NCBI RefSeq assembly: GCF_014873765.1
Contig: NZ_JADBGG010000015.1
Coordinates: 1 to 64,000 of the forward strand
Direction of reading: 5' to 3'
Length of the DNA stretch: 64,000 bases
Source: Desulfomicrobium macestii
Lineage (GTDB): Bacteria > Desulfobacterota > Desulfovibrionia > Desulfovibrionales > Desulfomicrobiaceae
Both the position numbers and the translations under genes were made by a program. Under the pieces are notes generated by a model. That model made no database searches and had not been told where the DNA came from. It was given only the letters and a program-made list of their open reading frames with translations. This document shows, one piece after another, positions 1-11,203 of the stretch (the first letter of the stretch is position 1; every line of letters starts with the position of its first letter).

Positions 1-106
1 CGTAATCAGACGAGGTCGTCCGAGCGAAAATCTCTCACTTTTGCTGGATCTATTAGGGTGCCGATCGGTGGCTCCATTAGGGTGCTGATCAACACGGCAT
101 CTTTTC

Positions 107-289
107 GTGAACGTGTCTCGGTGCCCCAGCCTAGTGGAGAGCTTCGAAAAACAGGCCTATGATAAAAACGGCGAACCCGATAAGAGCAGCGGTCTGGACC
201 ATATTGCCGACGCCGCCACTTATTACCTTGCATATCAATATCCGATCACGCAGCGGACCACGACAGTCTCGTATATTTCGATACGCTAG
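107..289 (+). pseudogene. C-terminal remnant of a phage terminase large subunit
   Basis: The 60-residue frame opens at a GTG and is closed upstream by a stop near base 86. Its core (LVESFEKQAYDKNGEPDKSS, then GLDHIADAATYYLAYQYPI) has the typical end of phage terminase large subunits, where the nuclease domain finishes with a Lys-Ser-Gly-x-Asp-His...Asp-Ala pattern. The whole ATPase half is missing, although it could lie left of the window in another frame. The fragment sits about 370 bases from a tRNA-Thr gene, a common prophage integration target, and is followed by a terminator-like hairpin. It is best read as the residue of a deleted prophage. The family call rests on pattern recognition only. 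Confidence 0.6.
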
Positions 290-620
290 GACGCCATTAC
301 AGCAACGATGCAGCAGGCCGGGGCTTATGCCTTGGCCTTTTTTTTGGACGCAGCAGCGGGCCGCATATCGCACGCTACAGGGCACGGTAACGGCACGGAA
401 AAAAAGATATGGGTGTTGCCATGGCCAGGATGAATTGACCGTGCCGACGATGTTTTCTCGGTGGAGCGAATATGGCCGGGGGTTATGTCTTTTCAGGCCA
501 GACGATGATCCGCAAAAAGGGCCGGGGTTGTCCATGAATTATGGCCAAAAAATGGCCCTTGCCGCCTAAAAAGTGGGGCAGAAGTGGGGCAAATTGACTT
601 TGGGAGTTGGTCAGGCAATC
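290..620. other. Gene-free remnant between phage fragment and tRNA-Thr
   Basis: No credible gene is visible. The stretch holds a hairpin followed by eight T (316-345) and, near its right end, two adjacent copies of AGTGGGGCA (about 571-589). It lies between the terminase fragment and the tRNA-Thr 3' end, where an attachment-site scar would be expected. No second copy of the tRNA end is visible in the window, so the att site cannot be shown. Confidence 0.4.
316..345 (+). terminator. Terminator-like hairpin after the terminase remnant
   Basis: The arms GGCC..GGC and GCC..GGCC pair around a TTAT loop and are followed directly by eight T residues. It lies downstream of the terminase fragment on the same strand and is probably a surviving phage terminator. 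Confidence 0.5.
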
Positions 621-650
621 AAAAAGGGCCTAGATTTTACATCTAAGCCC
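621..650 (-). terminator. Rho-independent terminator of tRNA-Thr
   Basis: On the minus strand GGGCTTAGAT pairs with ATCTAGGCCC around GTAAA, one mismatch in ten pairs, and is followed by TTTTT. It starts 11 bases past the tRNA 3' end. The plus-strand side also runs into TTGTTTTT, so it may work in both directions. Confidence 0.8.
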
Positions 651-660
651 TTGTTTTTAC

Positions 661-736
<76 letters not shown>

Positions 737-752
737 CAAAACAGCGAAGTCG

Positions 753-781
753 TAGCTATCCAAGGCATGGGCGAGCGTCAA
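753..781 (-). promoter_or_regulatory. Sigma-70 type promoter of tRNA-Thr
   Basis: On the minus strand a -35 box TTGACG (776-781) and a -10 box TAGCTA (753-758) are separated by exactly 17 bases. The -10 box ends 16 bases before the mature tRNA. Confidence 0.6.
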
Positions 782-832
782 GGAAAAAGTGACGAAAGCC
801 GGGCCGCGACTTCAGAAAACATCAACGTGCCT

Positions 833-1612
833 TCAGTCGATCTGCATCACCACCGGCACGACCAGCACCGTTCCCGCTCGCTGAAACTCTCCCCAGCCCT
901 TGTAAATCCCGGGGCCGGGGAAACGGGCTTCGAAGGCGACTTCGTTTTCCTTGTCCCCGGAGACGGGTTCGGCAGGGACATATTGGCGGCCGTCCGCGCT
1001 CAAGGCAATGAAATGGCCCTTGGCCCCAAGGAACGGCTCCAGTTCGGTGACCGGCTCTTCATTCAGGTCCATCAGGGCGAAGCTGATCCTGTGCGTGACC
1101 AGTCCCGCTTCAACGCCGACATTCGCCAGCATCTCGGAAGTCTGCACCATGCCCGGCACATACGGGTCCAGCGGCGGCGCGGCGGAGCCCGTGCCTTCGA
1201 CGTGCAGTTCGGCCATGAGGGTCACGCCGCTGCCGTCCCTGGGCGTGAACTCGACATGGAAAAAATAGGTTCCGCCCTCCGGAAAGGTCATCCCGGTGAC
1301 CATGGTTCCCTGCGGCCCGGGTTCCGGAAAAGTGTGGGTAAACTTGTCGAGGCCCTCCCGGACGATGGTCAGGTGCAATTTCTTCCCGCGCACGATCTCA
1401 AAATCGGTCACGGGTGCGCCGTAGGCGTCGGCCAGTTGCAGGGTGACTTCAACCTGCTGGCCTGCCTCGACCACTTCCGGGGCGGCGGTGAGCGTCAGAT
1501 GGAACGCACCGGTGTCGAAGCCCTGGGAGGAGTATCCCGTCGCGGCAGGAAGATGCGTGGACCAGCCGCAGGCCAGAATGAGCAAAAGCCAGAAAACATA
1601 TGTGTGACGCAT
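833..1612 (-). CDS. Secreted YtkA/FixH-like two-domain protein
   Basis: The 259-residue product starts at an ATG preceded by GGAGGT seven bases upstream; a longer frame would run back through the tRNA-Tyr gene and is rejected. Residues 1-24 form a signal peptide. An Ala-Cys in the hydrophobic run makes a weak lipobox, so soluble versus lipid-anchored is open. Two beta-rich halves follow. The first, about 30-130, has the AGQQVEVTLQL...YGAPVTDFE...KLHLTIV...FTHTFPE style of YtkA/FixH-like immunoglobulin-fold domains. The second, about 145-255, repeats the theme (HRISFALMDLNEEPVTELEP, then GHFIALSADGRQYVPAEP). Such domains occur in periplasmic metal- and redox-related proteins. The exact role is unknown and no neighbour helps. 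Confidence 0.65.
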   Translation of the reverse strand: MRHTYVFWLLLILACGWSTHLPAATGYSSQGFDTGAFHLTLTAAPEVVEAGQQVEVTLQLADAYGAPVTDFEIVRGKKLHLTIVREGLDKFTHTFPEPGPQGTMVTGMTFPEGGTYFFHVEFTPRDGSGVTLMAELHVEGTGSAAPPLDPYVPGMVQTSEMLANVGVEAGLVTHRISFALMDLNEEPVTELEPFLGAKGHFIALSADGRQYVPAEPVSGDKENEVAFEARFPGPGIYKGWGEFQRAGTVLVVPVVMQID

Positions 1613-1741
1613 GAAAACCTCCGGGATGAGCGCTTGTTCACCGCCCTTTCTTAAACAGCTGCAAGGTTTTCGCAAGAAAAATCGCCTCGGCGGAGCAAGG
1701 CTGTGCAATCTCCCTGGAAATTCTTTCTCCGGGCGCAGGGC

Positions 1742-1768
1742 AAAAAAAAACCCACCATAAGGTGGGTT
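1742..1768 (-). terminator. Rho-independent terminator of tRNA-Tyr
   Basis: On the minus strand CCCACC-TTAT-GGTGGG is followed by nine T residues. It begins about 14 bases after the tRNA-Tyr 3' end. Confidence 0.9.
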
Positions 1769-1779
1769 GGTTCGGCGTC

Positions 1780-1865
1780 TGGTGGAGGGGGGAGGATTTG
1801 AACCTCCGAAGTCGTACGACGACAGATTTACAGTCTGTTCCCTTTGGCCACTCGGGAACCCCTCC
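1780..1865 (-). tRNA. tRNA-Tyr (anticodon GTA)
   Basis: An 86-nt class II tRNA reads on the minus strand from GGAGGGGTTCCCGAGTGGCC to an encoded CCA. The acceptor arms GGAGGGG and CCCCTCC pair. The anticodon arm ACAGA-CTGTAAA-TCTGT gives GTA, and there is a long variable arm of the tyrosine type. The T arm has GGTTCGAATCC. Confidence 0.96.
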
Positions 1866-1877
1866 GGACAGAGGCGG

Positions 1878-1906
1878 TTGATAGATGACCCGCAGGCGGC
1901 GGTCAA
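1878..1906 (-). promoter_or_regulatory. Sigma-70 type promoter of tRNA-Tyr
   Basis: On the minus strand TTGACC (1901-1906) and TATCAA (1878-1883) are 17 bases apart, ending 12 bases before the tRNA. The -35 box overlaps the 3' end of the HD-GYP gene that starts at 3498. Confidence 0.6.
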
Positions 1907-3498
1907 GGTTTTTTTTCACGATGGGGCATTTTAATATCCTGACTCTGCTGAATAATATCCTCCCGCAAGGCCAGAAACTCGTCCTTGTGCGCAAGCAGCG
2001 TGTCGATCAGGGCCGGGTCGAACATGCGCCCGCGCTGATCGTGCAGGTACGCCAGAGCGTCGGCCACGGTCCAGGCGTCTTTATAGACGCGCTCGCTGAG
2101 CAGACTGTCCAGGACATCGACCACCCGTGCGATGCGGCTGAACATGTGAATGCCCTCCCCCGCGAGGCCCTGTGGGTAGCCGCTGCCGTCCCAGGCCTCC
2201 TGGTGTTCGAGAGCGATGCGCGCCGCTGTCTGCATGACGTGGTTGCCGGATCGGTTCAGGATGTCGAAACCCAGACGCGGATGCTGTTCGATGATCCCGC
2301 GTTCGACCTCGTCCAGAGGACCGGCCTTGAGGAGCACGCTGTCGGGGATGGCCACCTTGCCCACGTCGTGCATGGGCATGGCCAGACGCAAAAGGTCGCA
2401 GTCATCCGCGGACAGCCCCGCATGATGCCCCAGCAGCCAAGCCATCTCAGCCACCCGGTGCACGTGCATGCCACCGGCCAGAGCCCGATTTTCCACGACC
2501 TCGCCGAGAGTGAAAATGACCTCCCGGTGGGTCTGCGCGATCTCCTGATTCAATTGCAGGTTCTCGAAAGCCACGGTCACGTTGGCCGCGAAGATCTGAA
2601 CCAGATCCTGTTCCAGAGGCGTAAGTTCACGCAGCACGCGCAGAAAAAGCACATGACGCGCGCCGCTGGTCATGCCGAAACAGCCCGCGTAGCTGGTATG
2701 GCTGAAAAAGCACTGGTCCGTGCTTGCGGCCCGGCGGATCAGGTCCATTTCCTGCGCATCGAGCACTTCGCTCGCCAGGCGGGACTCAAGGCTGGAAAAA
2801 TCTCCGGTGCCCGCGATGATGACAAAATCATCGAGCCTGTCACGGGCCGCGAATCCCGAGGCATCGCCCAGATACATGGAGCTGTCCTCCAGATGCAGGA
2901 GCGAGGTCATCTGGGTCAGCACCCCGCGCGCGAAAAGCTCCAGGCTGTCGGCCTGAAACAGGTCGACCGACGCGGCGATGATGTCTTCGAGTCCCTGACG
3001 GCTGGAGTCTATGGCCCGCAGGTCGCGGTAGGAACGAATGCCCGTGGTCACGGCGGTAAAGAGCTTCTGGGCCGTGAGTTCGGATTTGCTCTTGTAGTCG
3101 TTGATGTCGTAGTTGATGATGACCTGGCGTTCTGGAGCCTGGCCAGGCTGGCCCGTGCGGAGGATGATGCGCACCAGCGCATTGCCCAGCTCCTCGCGCA
3201 CCTGCCGGGCCAGATCGAGGCCCGCATGAGGCGTCTCCATGACCACGTCAAGAAGCATGACCGCGATATCGGGGTTCTCGACCAGGGCCTGCCTGCCTTC
3301 GTCCGCACTGAACGCGCTCAGGAATTCGAGGCTTGCGCCCTCGAACTCGAATCCCTCCAGGACCATGCGCGTGATGCTGTGCACATCCTCTTCGTCATCC
3401 ACGATCAGAAGTTTCCAGGCCTTGCGTTCCCGTGGGGACGAGCCCAGGTCGTCCTCGGCGGCAAACACGATGTCGTCGCGCAGCTCGTGATCGGTCAT
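1903..3498 (-). CDS. Receiver-DUF3369-HD-GYP protein, paralogue 1
   Basis: The 531-residue product has three parts. A response-regulator receiver spans about 28-155, with acidic pair DD34-35 and phosphoacceptor D84 in VMLLDVVM. A DUF3369-type sensor region spans about 160-320. An HD-GYP domain spans about 335-520, with H377-D378 in PMHDVGK and the GYP motif in DGSGYPQGL (437-445). HD-GYP domains usually hydrolyse c-di-GMP to pGpG or GMP. The start follows GGGGGGAAGG. It is the last of three tandem paralogues and the most divergent around the HD region (AMPMHDVGKVAIPDSVLL, and no THxxxGHxILKGS segment). No histidine kinase gene is adjacent, so the input signal is not visible. Confidence 0.92.
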   Translation of the reverse strand: MTDHELRDDIVFAAEDDLGSSPRERKAWKLLIVDDEEDVHSITRMVLEGFEFEGASLEFLSAFSADEGRQALVENPDIAVMLLDVVMETPHAGLDLARQVREELGNALVRIILRTGQPGQAPERQVIINYDINDYKSKSELTAQKLFTAVTTGIRSYRDLRAIDSSRQGLEDIIAASVDLFQADSLELFARGVLTQMTSLLHLEDSSMYLGDASGFAARDRLDDFVIIAGTGDFSSLESRLASEVLDAQEMDLIRRAASTDQCFFSHTSYAGCFGMTSGARHVLFLRVLRELTPLEQDLVQIFAANVTVAFENLQLNQEIAQTHREVIFTLGEVVENRALAGGMHVHRVAEMAWLLGHHAGLSADDCDLLRLAMPMHDVGKVAIPDSVLLKAGPLDEVERGIIEQHPRLGFDILNRSGNHVMQTAARIALEHQEAWDGSGYPQGLAGEGIHMFSRIARVVDVLDSLLSERVYKDAWTVADALAYLHDQRGRMFDPALIDTLLAHKDEFLALREDIIQQSQDIKMPHREKKP

Positions 3499-3523
3499 GA
3501 AACCCTTCCCCCCATGAAAACGT

Positions 3524-5053
3524 CTAGTCCGGATACGCGACCCGGATGGCCAGTATCTCGTCCAGATTCTCCAGAAAAATGTCCACCAGGAACGGATCGA
3601 ACTGCCTGCCCCTCTTCTCCCGGAGATAGTCCAGGACCTCGTTCAGCGGCCATGCCTTCTTGTAGACCCGATCGCAGGAGAGCGCGTCAAAAACATCGGC
3701 CAGGGCCGTGATGCGCCCAAAAATATGCGTCTCGTCCTCGACCAGCCCGTGGGGGTATCCGCCGCCGTCCCAGTGCTCGTGGTGCTGCAGGGCAATGGTG
3801 GCGGCGGTGCGCATGATGCGGCGCGGCGAGCCTTTGAGGATGGAATGACCGATGACCGTGTGCGTCTTGATGATGGAGAACTCATCGTCGGTGAGCTTGC
3901 CGGGCTTGAAGAGGATGGAGTCGGGGATGCCGATCTTACCCACGTCATGCATGGGCGAGGCCATGCGCAGAAGACGCGCCCGCTCGTCCGAGAGTCCGGC
4001 CTTGATCGCCAATACGTAGGAATATTCGGCCACGCGCTTGACGTGATGGGCCGTTTCCTTGGAGCGGGTCTCGACCACCTCGCCGAGGGTGAGCACAACC
4101 TCGCGCTGCGTGGCCACGATCTCCTCGGTCAGAAAGAGGTTGCTGAGAGCCACGGCGATGTTTCCGCCCAGAATGTGCAGAAGGCCCTGCTCCGTCTCAC
4201 TCAGGGGGCGACCGAAGAAGACGTAGAAGAAAAAGTCCTGGTCAGTGTGCGAATTGAAAAATCTGGCCGCGAACTCCTGGTCGAGCACCAGCACCCGCCC
4301 TTCCCTGCTCGCGCGCTCGAACAGCTCCCGCAGGCGCCCGACAGGGACGTTGTCGGGACCGGAAGCGAGCCCGCGCGACTCCAGAATCTCGAACCCCCCG
4401 TCGGTGCCCAGCGCCACCAGGCCGTTCTCACGGCAGCACGGCCCTGCGCAACGGCCGGTGCGCAGGATGTGCTCCAGGGCCAGGACAAAGAAATCCTGCA
4501 CCGAACCGGCCGAGAACAGGGCCGCGGAGGCGCAGATGACCTCCTGCAATCCCAGGCGGCCAAGCTCGATGGTGCGCAGATCGCGGTAGGATCGGATGGC
4601 CGCGGTGATGGCCGTGAACAGGCGCTGCTCGCTCAGCTCCGCCTTGTGCTTGTAATCGTTGATATCGTATTCGGTGATGACCTTGCGCTCGGGGGCCTGC
4701 CCCGGCTGGCCCGTGCGCAGGATGATGCGCACGAAGGAGTTGTTGGCCTCCTTGCGCACGTGCCTTGCGAACTCAAGCCCCGCGTTTTCCGTCTCCATGA
4801 CAACGTCGAGCAGAATCACGGCCGTATCCGGATGCTCGCGCAGGAGCGCCCGCGCCTCGGCGCCGGAATAGGCGTGCAGATAACGCACGGGAGTATTCTG
4901 GTAATGATAGTCGCCCAGGGTCAGCTCCGTGACCTTGTGCACGAAGTCGTCGTCATCCACGATCATGACCTTCCACAGCCCTTCGCTCTCGGGCTTCAGG
5001 GGAGGAGTTTCGTCTGCAAAGTGAACTTCTTCCATCGCATGCTCGCTTTTCAT
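3524..5053 (-). CDS. Receiver-DUF3369-HD-GYP protein, paralogue 2
   Basis: The 509-residue product follows the same order as its neighbours: receiver (phosphoacceptor D83 in VILLDVVM), DUF3369-type middle, then HD-GYP with SPMHDVGKIGIPDSIL and HWDGGGYPHGL. All canonical metal ligands and the GYP motif appear intact, so c-di-GMP phosphodiesterase activity is plausible. The ATG at 5053 is chosen because GGAG lies eight bases upstream; a TTG at 5080 would overlap the upstream gene and lacks a site. The middle region carries a Cys-rich patch (GRCAGPCC) that the other two copies lack, perhaps a metal or redox sensor. Only 25 bases separate it from paralogue 1, so the two are probably co-transcribed. 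Confidence 0.92.
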   Translation of the reverse strand: MKSEHAMEEVHFADETPPLKPESEGLWKVMIVDDDDFVHKVTELTLGDYHYQNTPVRYLHAYSGAEARALLREHPDTAVILLDVVMETENAGLEFARHVRKEANNSFVRIILRTGQPGQAPERKVITEYDINDYKHKAELSEQRLFTAITAAIRSYRDLRTIELGRLGLQEVICASAALFSAGSVQDFFVLALEHILRTGRCAGPCCRENGLVALGTDGGFEILESRGLASGPDNVPVGRLRELFERASREGRVLVLDQEFAARFFNSHTDQDFFFYVFFGRPLSETEQGLLHILGGNIAVALSNLFLTEEIVATQREVVLTLGEVVETRSKETAHHVKRVAEYSYVLAIKAGLSDERARLLRMASPMHDVGKIGIPDSILFKPGKLTDDEFSIIKTHTVIGHSILKGSPRRIMRTAATIALQHHEHWDGGGYPHGLVEDETHIFGRITALADVFDALSCDRVYKKAWPLNEVLDYLREKRGRQFDPFLVDIFLENLDEILAIRVAYPD

Positions 5054-5076
5054 GAAAAGGGCTCCGGTTGGAGGAA

Positions 5077-6645
5077 TCAATCGGGAAAATCCTGGCGGAT
5101 GGCGACAAAGGCGTCGAGCTGCCGCATCATCGTATCGACCATGTGCGGGTCGAACATCTCCCCGCGCTCCGCGAGGATGAACCCACGCACCTGGTCGAGG
5201 GGCCAGGGTTCCTTGTAGACCCTGCGCGAGAGCAGGGAGTCGAAGACATCGACCAGGCAGACGATGCGCCCGTACGGGTGGATGTCCTGTCCGGCAAGGC
5301 CCAGAGGATAGCCCGAACCGTTCCAGCGCTCATGATGCTCATGGGCAATGACCGCCGCGGCCTGCATGATCGGCCGACTGGAACCCTTCAAAATCTGATG
5401 GCCGAGCAGGGTGTGGGTCTTCATGATCTCGAATTCCTCCATGGTCAGCTTGCCGGGCTTGAGCAGGATGGAATCGGGGATGCCGATCTTGCCCACATCA
5501 TGCATGGGCGAGGCCAGGCGCACAAGGTCCACCTCCGGGGAGTCAAAACCAAGCTCCGAGGCCAGCAGCCGGCAGCATTCCGAAACCCGGCGCACATGCC
5601 CCGCCGTCTCCTTGGAGCGCGACTCCACGCACTCGCCAAGGGTCAGGATGATCTCCTTCTGGCTATGCAGCAGCTCCGTGTTCAGCAGCATGTTGTCCAG
5701 CGCGATGGCCACATTCCCGGAGAAAACCTCCACCAGCCTGCGCTCGAAGGCATTGAGGGATCTGTCCAGACGAAAATAGAGCAGATTCTCGGACCCGCGC
5801 CGGGAACGAAAATACTGGACGAAGGAGTCCTCGCCGAAGACGCCCCCCCTTTGCCGCAAGGCCTGCTGCAAGACGAGGGTCACGCTGTCGTCCAGTACGC
5901 AGGCCGTCTCTTCCATTCCGCAATGACCGAACTCTCCCGTCCCCGCGAGAACGGAAATGTCGCCGTCGCGCACCGTGGCCGCGAATCCGGAAGGGGAATG
6001 CAGGAAAAGGCAGTCCTCGTTGACGCGCAGCAGGGAACTCATCTGATCGAGGACGCCCTGGGCAAAGAGCGCCATGTTGCGCCGCTCGAAGAGCCCCCTG
6101 GTGGAGGATATGATCAGATTAAGGCCCTGGCGGCTCTTCTCGATGACGTTCAGGTCCCGATACGAACGGATGGCCGTGGTCACGGTGGAAAAGAGCTTCT
6201 GGGCGGTCAGCTCCGTCTTGTGCTTGTAGTCATTGATGTCGTAGCGGGTGATGACCTCTCGCTCCGGGGCCTGACCGGGCTGGCCCGTGCGCAGGATGAT
6301 GCGCACGGAGCGATTGCCGAGCTCCGAACGGATGAATTCGACAAGCTCCAGTCCCGCCTGGCCCGTCTCCATGACCACATCAAGGAGGATGACGGCGATG
6401 TCGTCGTTCCCGCGCAGGAGTTCCCGGGCCTGCGCTGCGGAGTAGGCGCTCAGAAATGTCAGCCCCTTGCCGGAAAAGGTCAGGCCCTCAAGCACCATCC
6501 TGGTGATGACGTGCACCTCCTCCTCGTCGTCGACGATAAGCAGCTTCCAGCCGGGCACCACCCGGGACCGGGACGGCTCCTGCTCGTCGGCAAAAAACAA
6601 TTCATCCGAAAGGAATGAGGAACCGACTTTTCTCATGTCATCCAT
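5077..6645 (-). CDS. Receiver-DUF3369-HD-GYP protein, paralogue 3
   Basis: The 522-residue product is the promoter-proximal copy of the three. The receiver has phosphoacceptor D89 in VILLDVVM, the invariant RTGQPGQAPE segment shared by all three copies follows, then the DUF3369-type region and an HD-GYP domain (SPMHDVGKIGIPDSIL). In the GYP motif Asp is replaced by Asn (RWNGSGYPLGL), a mild change next to the HHE site. The ATG at 6645 has GGAG seven bases upstream; the in-frame ATG at 6678 has no such site. The stop lies 23 bases before the next start. The likely role is phosphorylation-controlled c-di-GMP breakdown, inferred from domain content. Confidence 0.92.
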   Translation of the reverse strand: MDDMRKVGSSFLSDELFFADEQEPSRSRVVPGWKLLIVDDEEEVHVITRMVLEGLTFSGKGLTFLSAYSAAQARELLRGNDDIAVILLDVVMETGQAGLELVEFIRSELGNRSVRIILRTGQPGQAPEREVITRYDINDYKHKTELTAQKLFSTVTTAIRSYRDLNVIEKSRQGLNLIISSTRGLFERRNMALFAQGVLDQMSSLLRVNEDCLFLHSPSGFAATVRDGDISVLAGTGEFGHCGMEETACVLDDSVTLVLQQALRQRGGVFGEDSFVQYFRSRRGSENLLYFRLDRSLNAFERRLVEVFSGNVAIALDNMLLNTELLHSQKEIILTLGECVESRSKETAGHVRRVSECCRLLASELGFDSPEVDLVRLASPMHDVGKIGIPDSILLKPGKLTMEEFEIMKTHTLLGHQILKGSSRPIMQAAAVIAHEHHERWNGSGYPLGLAGQDIHPYGRIVCLVDVFDSLLSRRVYKEPWPLDQVRGFILAERGEMFDPHMVDTMMRQLDAFVAIRQDFPD

Positions 6646-6874
6646 CAAGGTTCTCCACGTTCTTGAAGTCCGTACCACAGACTACTCGCCGTTGAGGCTG
6701 CATTACACGTTCATGCCACGGGCGCCGCAATTTATCAAAACCTTTTTAAAATCACGGCACATGCCGCATAAAGCGCGCGCCAAGCCAGTCGTCACCTCGG
6801 CACAGGAGTTACAAAATTCCATCGGCCCGGACATGCATGGACCGCGCCGGAGAATCCAAGGCCGTGCGCCGCAT

Positions 6875-6915
6875 GAAAAAAGGCCGCGCGCCGCGGATAT
6901 GCAGCGCGCGGCCTT
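6875..6915 (-). terminator. Terminator of the M16C peptidase gene
   Basis: On the minus strand AAGGCCGCGCGCTGC pairs imperfectly with GCGGCGCGCGGCC and is followed by six T. It begins 26 bases after the peptidase stop codon. The rest of the interval up to 6645 shows nothing else. Confidence 0.8.
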
Positions 6916-6940
6916 GCGATGCGCGGCCAAACAAATCCGG

Positions 6941-9850
<2,910 letters not shown>

Positions 9851-9993
9851 GGGCGGTAGATCTCCTGGGAAGCGGTTTTTGTGCCGGTCTTGCGGAATTG
9901 GACTGGACACTTTGGCAAACCAGTCCCTTTGCAAGCCCGAAGGACTTCTGTAAAGAGCAGGACTGCAATGTCAATGCTCGAAAGGAGAATTCC

Positions 9994-10971
9994 ATGTCCA
10001 AGATTCTGGTCACCGGCGGCGCCGGGTATATAGGTTCCCACACGACCCTGGCCCTGCTTGAGGCCGGTTACGAAGTCGTGGTTTACGACAATCTGTCCAC
10101 GGGCAAAGCCGAGGCGGTGCTGCCCCCGGCCCGTCTGGTGGTCGGCGATCTGGCCCACACGGAAGCGCTGGACCGCCTCATGGCCGAGGAAAAATTTTCG
10201 GCGGTGCTGCATTTCGCGGGCTCCATCGTAGTGCCCGAGTCGGTGGAAAACCCGCTTAAATACTACATGAACAACACCAACAACACCACGGAACTGATCC
10301 GCCTGGCGGTGAAGAACGCCATACCGCGCTTCATCTTCTCCTCCACGGCCGCAGTCTACGGCATGCCGGACACCGCCGCCGTGACCGAGGACAGCCCCAC
10401 TAGGCCCATCAACCCTTACGGGCGCACCAAGCTCATGAGCGAATGGGTCATCGGGGACACGGCCGCCGCGCATCCGGGCTTTTCCTTTGTCATCCTGCGC
10501 TACTTCAACGTGGCCGGAGCCGACCCCAAGGGACGCATCGGCCAGTCCACGCCCGACGCCACGCACCTGATCAAGGTCGCCTCCCAGGCCGCGCTGGGCC
10601 GCAGGGAAGCCCTGCACATCTTCGGCACGGACTACGACACCCCCGACGGAACCTGCATCCGCGACTACATCCACGTGGCCGATCTGGCCGGGGCCCATGT
10701 GCTGGCGCTTGGCCATCTGGAGGCCGGCAATCCTTCGGACGTCTTCAACTGCGGCTACGGACACGGCTATTCCGTGCGGGAAATCGTGAGCGCGGTGAAG
10801 GAAGCCAGCGGCGTGGATTTCCCCGTGGTCCTGAGTCCGCGCCGGGCAGGGGATCCGCCCGCGCTCATCTCCGACCCGACCCGCATCCGCGCGACCATGA
10901 ACTGGAAGCCCGCCCACGACGACATAACGGCCATCGCCCTCTCGGCCTACAGGTGGGAAATGGGGCTCTGA
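9994..10971 (+). CDS. galE: UDP-glucose 4-epimerase
   Basis: The 325-residue product interconverts UDP-glucose and UDP-galactose for cell-surface sugar synthesis. It has the Rossmann NAD motif GGAGYIG (8-14), the catalytic S/T-YxxxK set (S117, T118, Y142, K146 in NPYGRTK) and the typical GTCIRDYIHVADLAxAH segment. The ATG at 9994 follows AAAGGAG eight bases upstream. It is a single gene, divergent from the M16C peptidase and followed by a degraded intergenic repeat rather than a clear terminator. Confidence 0.96.
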   Translation: MSKILVTGGAGYIGSHTTLALLEAGYEVVVYDNLSTGKAEAVLPPARLVVGDLAHTEALDRLMAEEKFSAVLHFAGSIVVPESVENPLKYYMNNTNNTTELIRLAVKNAIPRFIFSSTAAVYGMPDTAAVTEDSPTRPINPYGRTKLMSEWVIGDTAAAHPGFSFVILRYFNVAGADPKGRIGQSTPDATHLIKVASQAALGRREALHIFGTDYDTPDGTCIRDYIHVADLAGAHVLALGHLEAGNPSDVFNCGYGHGYSVREIVSAVKEASGVDFPVVLSPRRAGDPPALISDPTRIRATMNWKPAHDDITAIALSAYRWEMGL

Positions 10972-10979
10972 CCACCTGC

Positions 10980-11063
10980 TCGAAAGCGCGGATATCCTGG
11001 CTGTTCAAAAATGGTGAAATTTTCCGCCGTGAAGCGGCGGATCGCCGTTTTGGAGCAGCCTTC
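10980..11063. repeat. Degraded copy of the intergenic palindromic repeat (copy A)
   Basis: The stretch shares CTGTTCAAAAATGGTGA and GGATCGCCGTTTT with the full-length copies at 34840, 35475 and 38814 but lacks the middle third. In its place is a short CCGCCGTGAAGCGGCGG hairpin. Unlike the other copies it does not provide the galE stop codon. Confidence 0.6.
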
Positions 11064-11203
11064 AGACCGCGCCAAACTTGACTTCGGGTGCGGGATATTC
11101 CACTGTTCTGCCCTTCATTGCAATACAAATAACGAAAATTTGTGCTCGCCACGCTGGCCCGTGGTCCGTCGGCACAGCAGATAACCCGGAGGAACGTCGT
11201 CCC

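Noticed and set aside
5054-5080. TTG start for the second HD-GYP gene
   Set aside because: It overlaps the previous gene and lacks a ribosome-binding site, unlike ATG 5053.
6703-6930. A 75-codon minus-strand frame in the gap before the M16C terminator
   Set aside because: Composition is unremarkable, it overlaps the terminator, and no ribosome-binding site is visible.
11064-11203. Possible T-box leader upstream of ileS
   Set aside because: No T-box consensus (AGGGTGG...) is visible in the leader.
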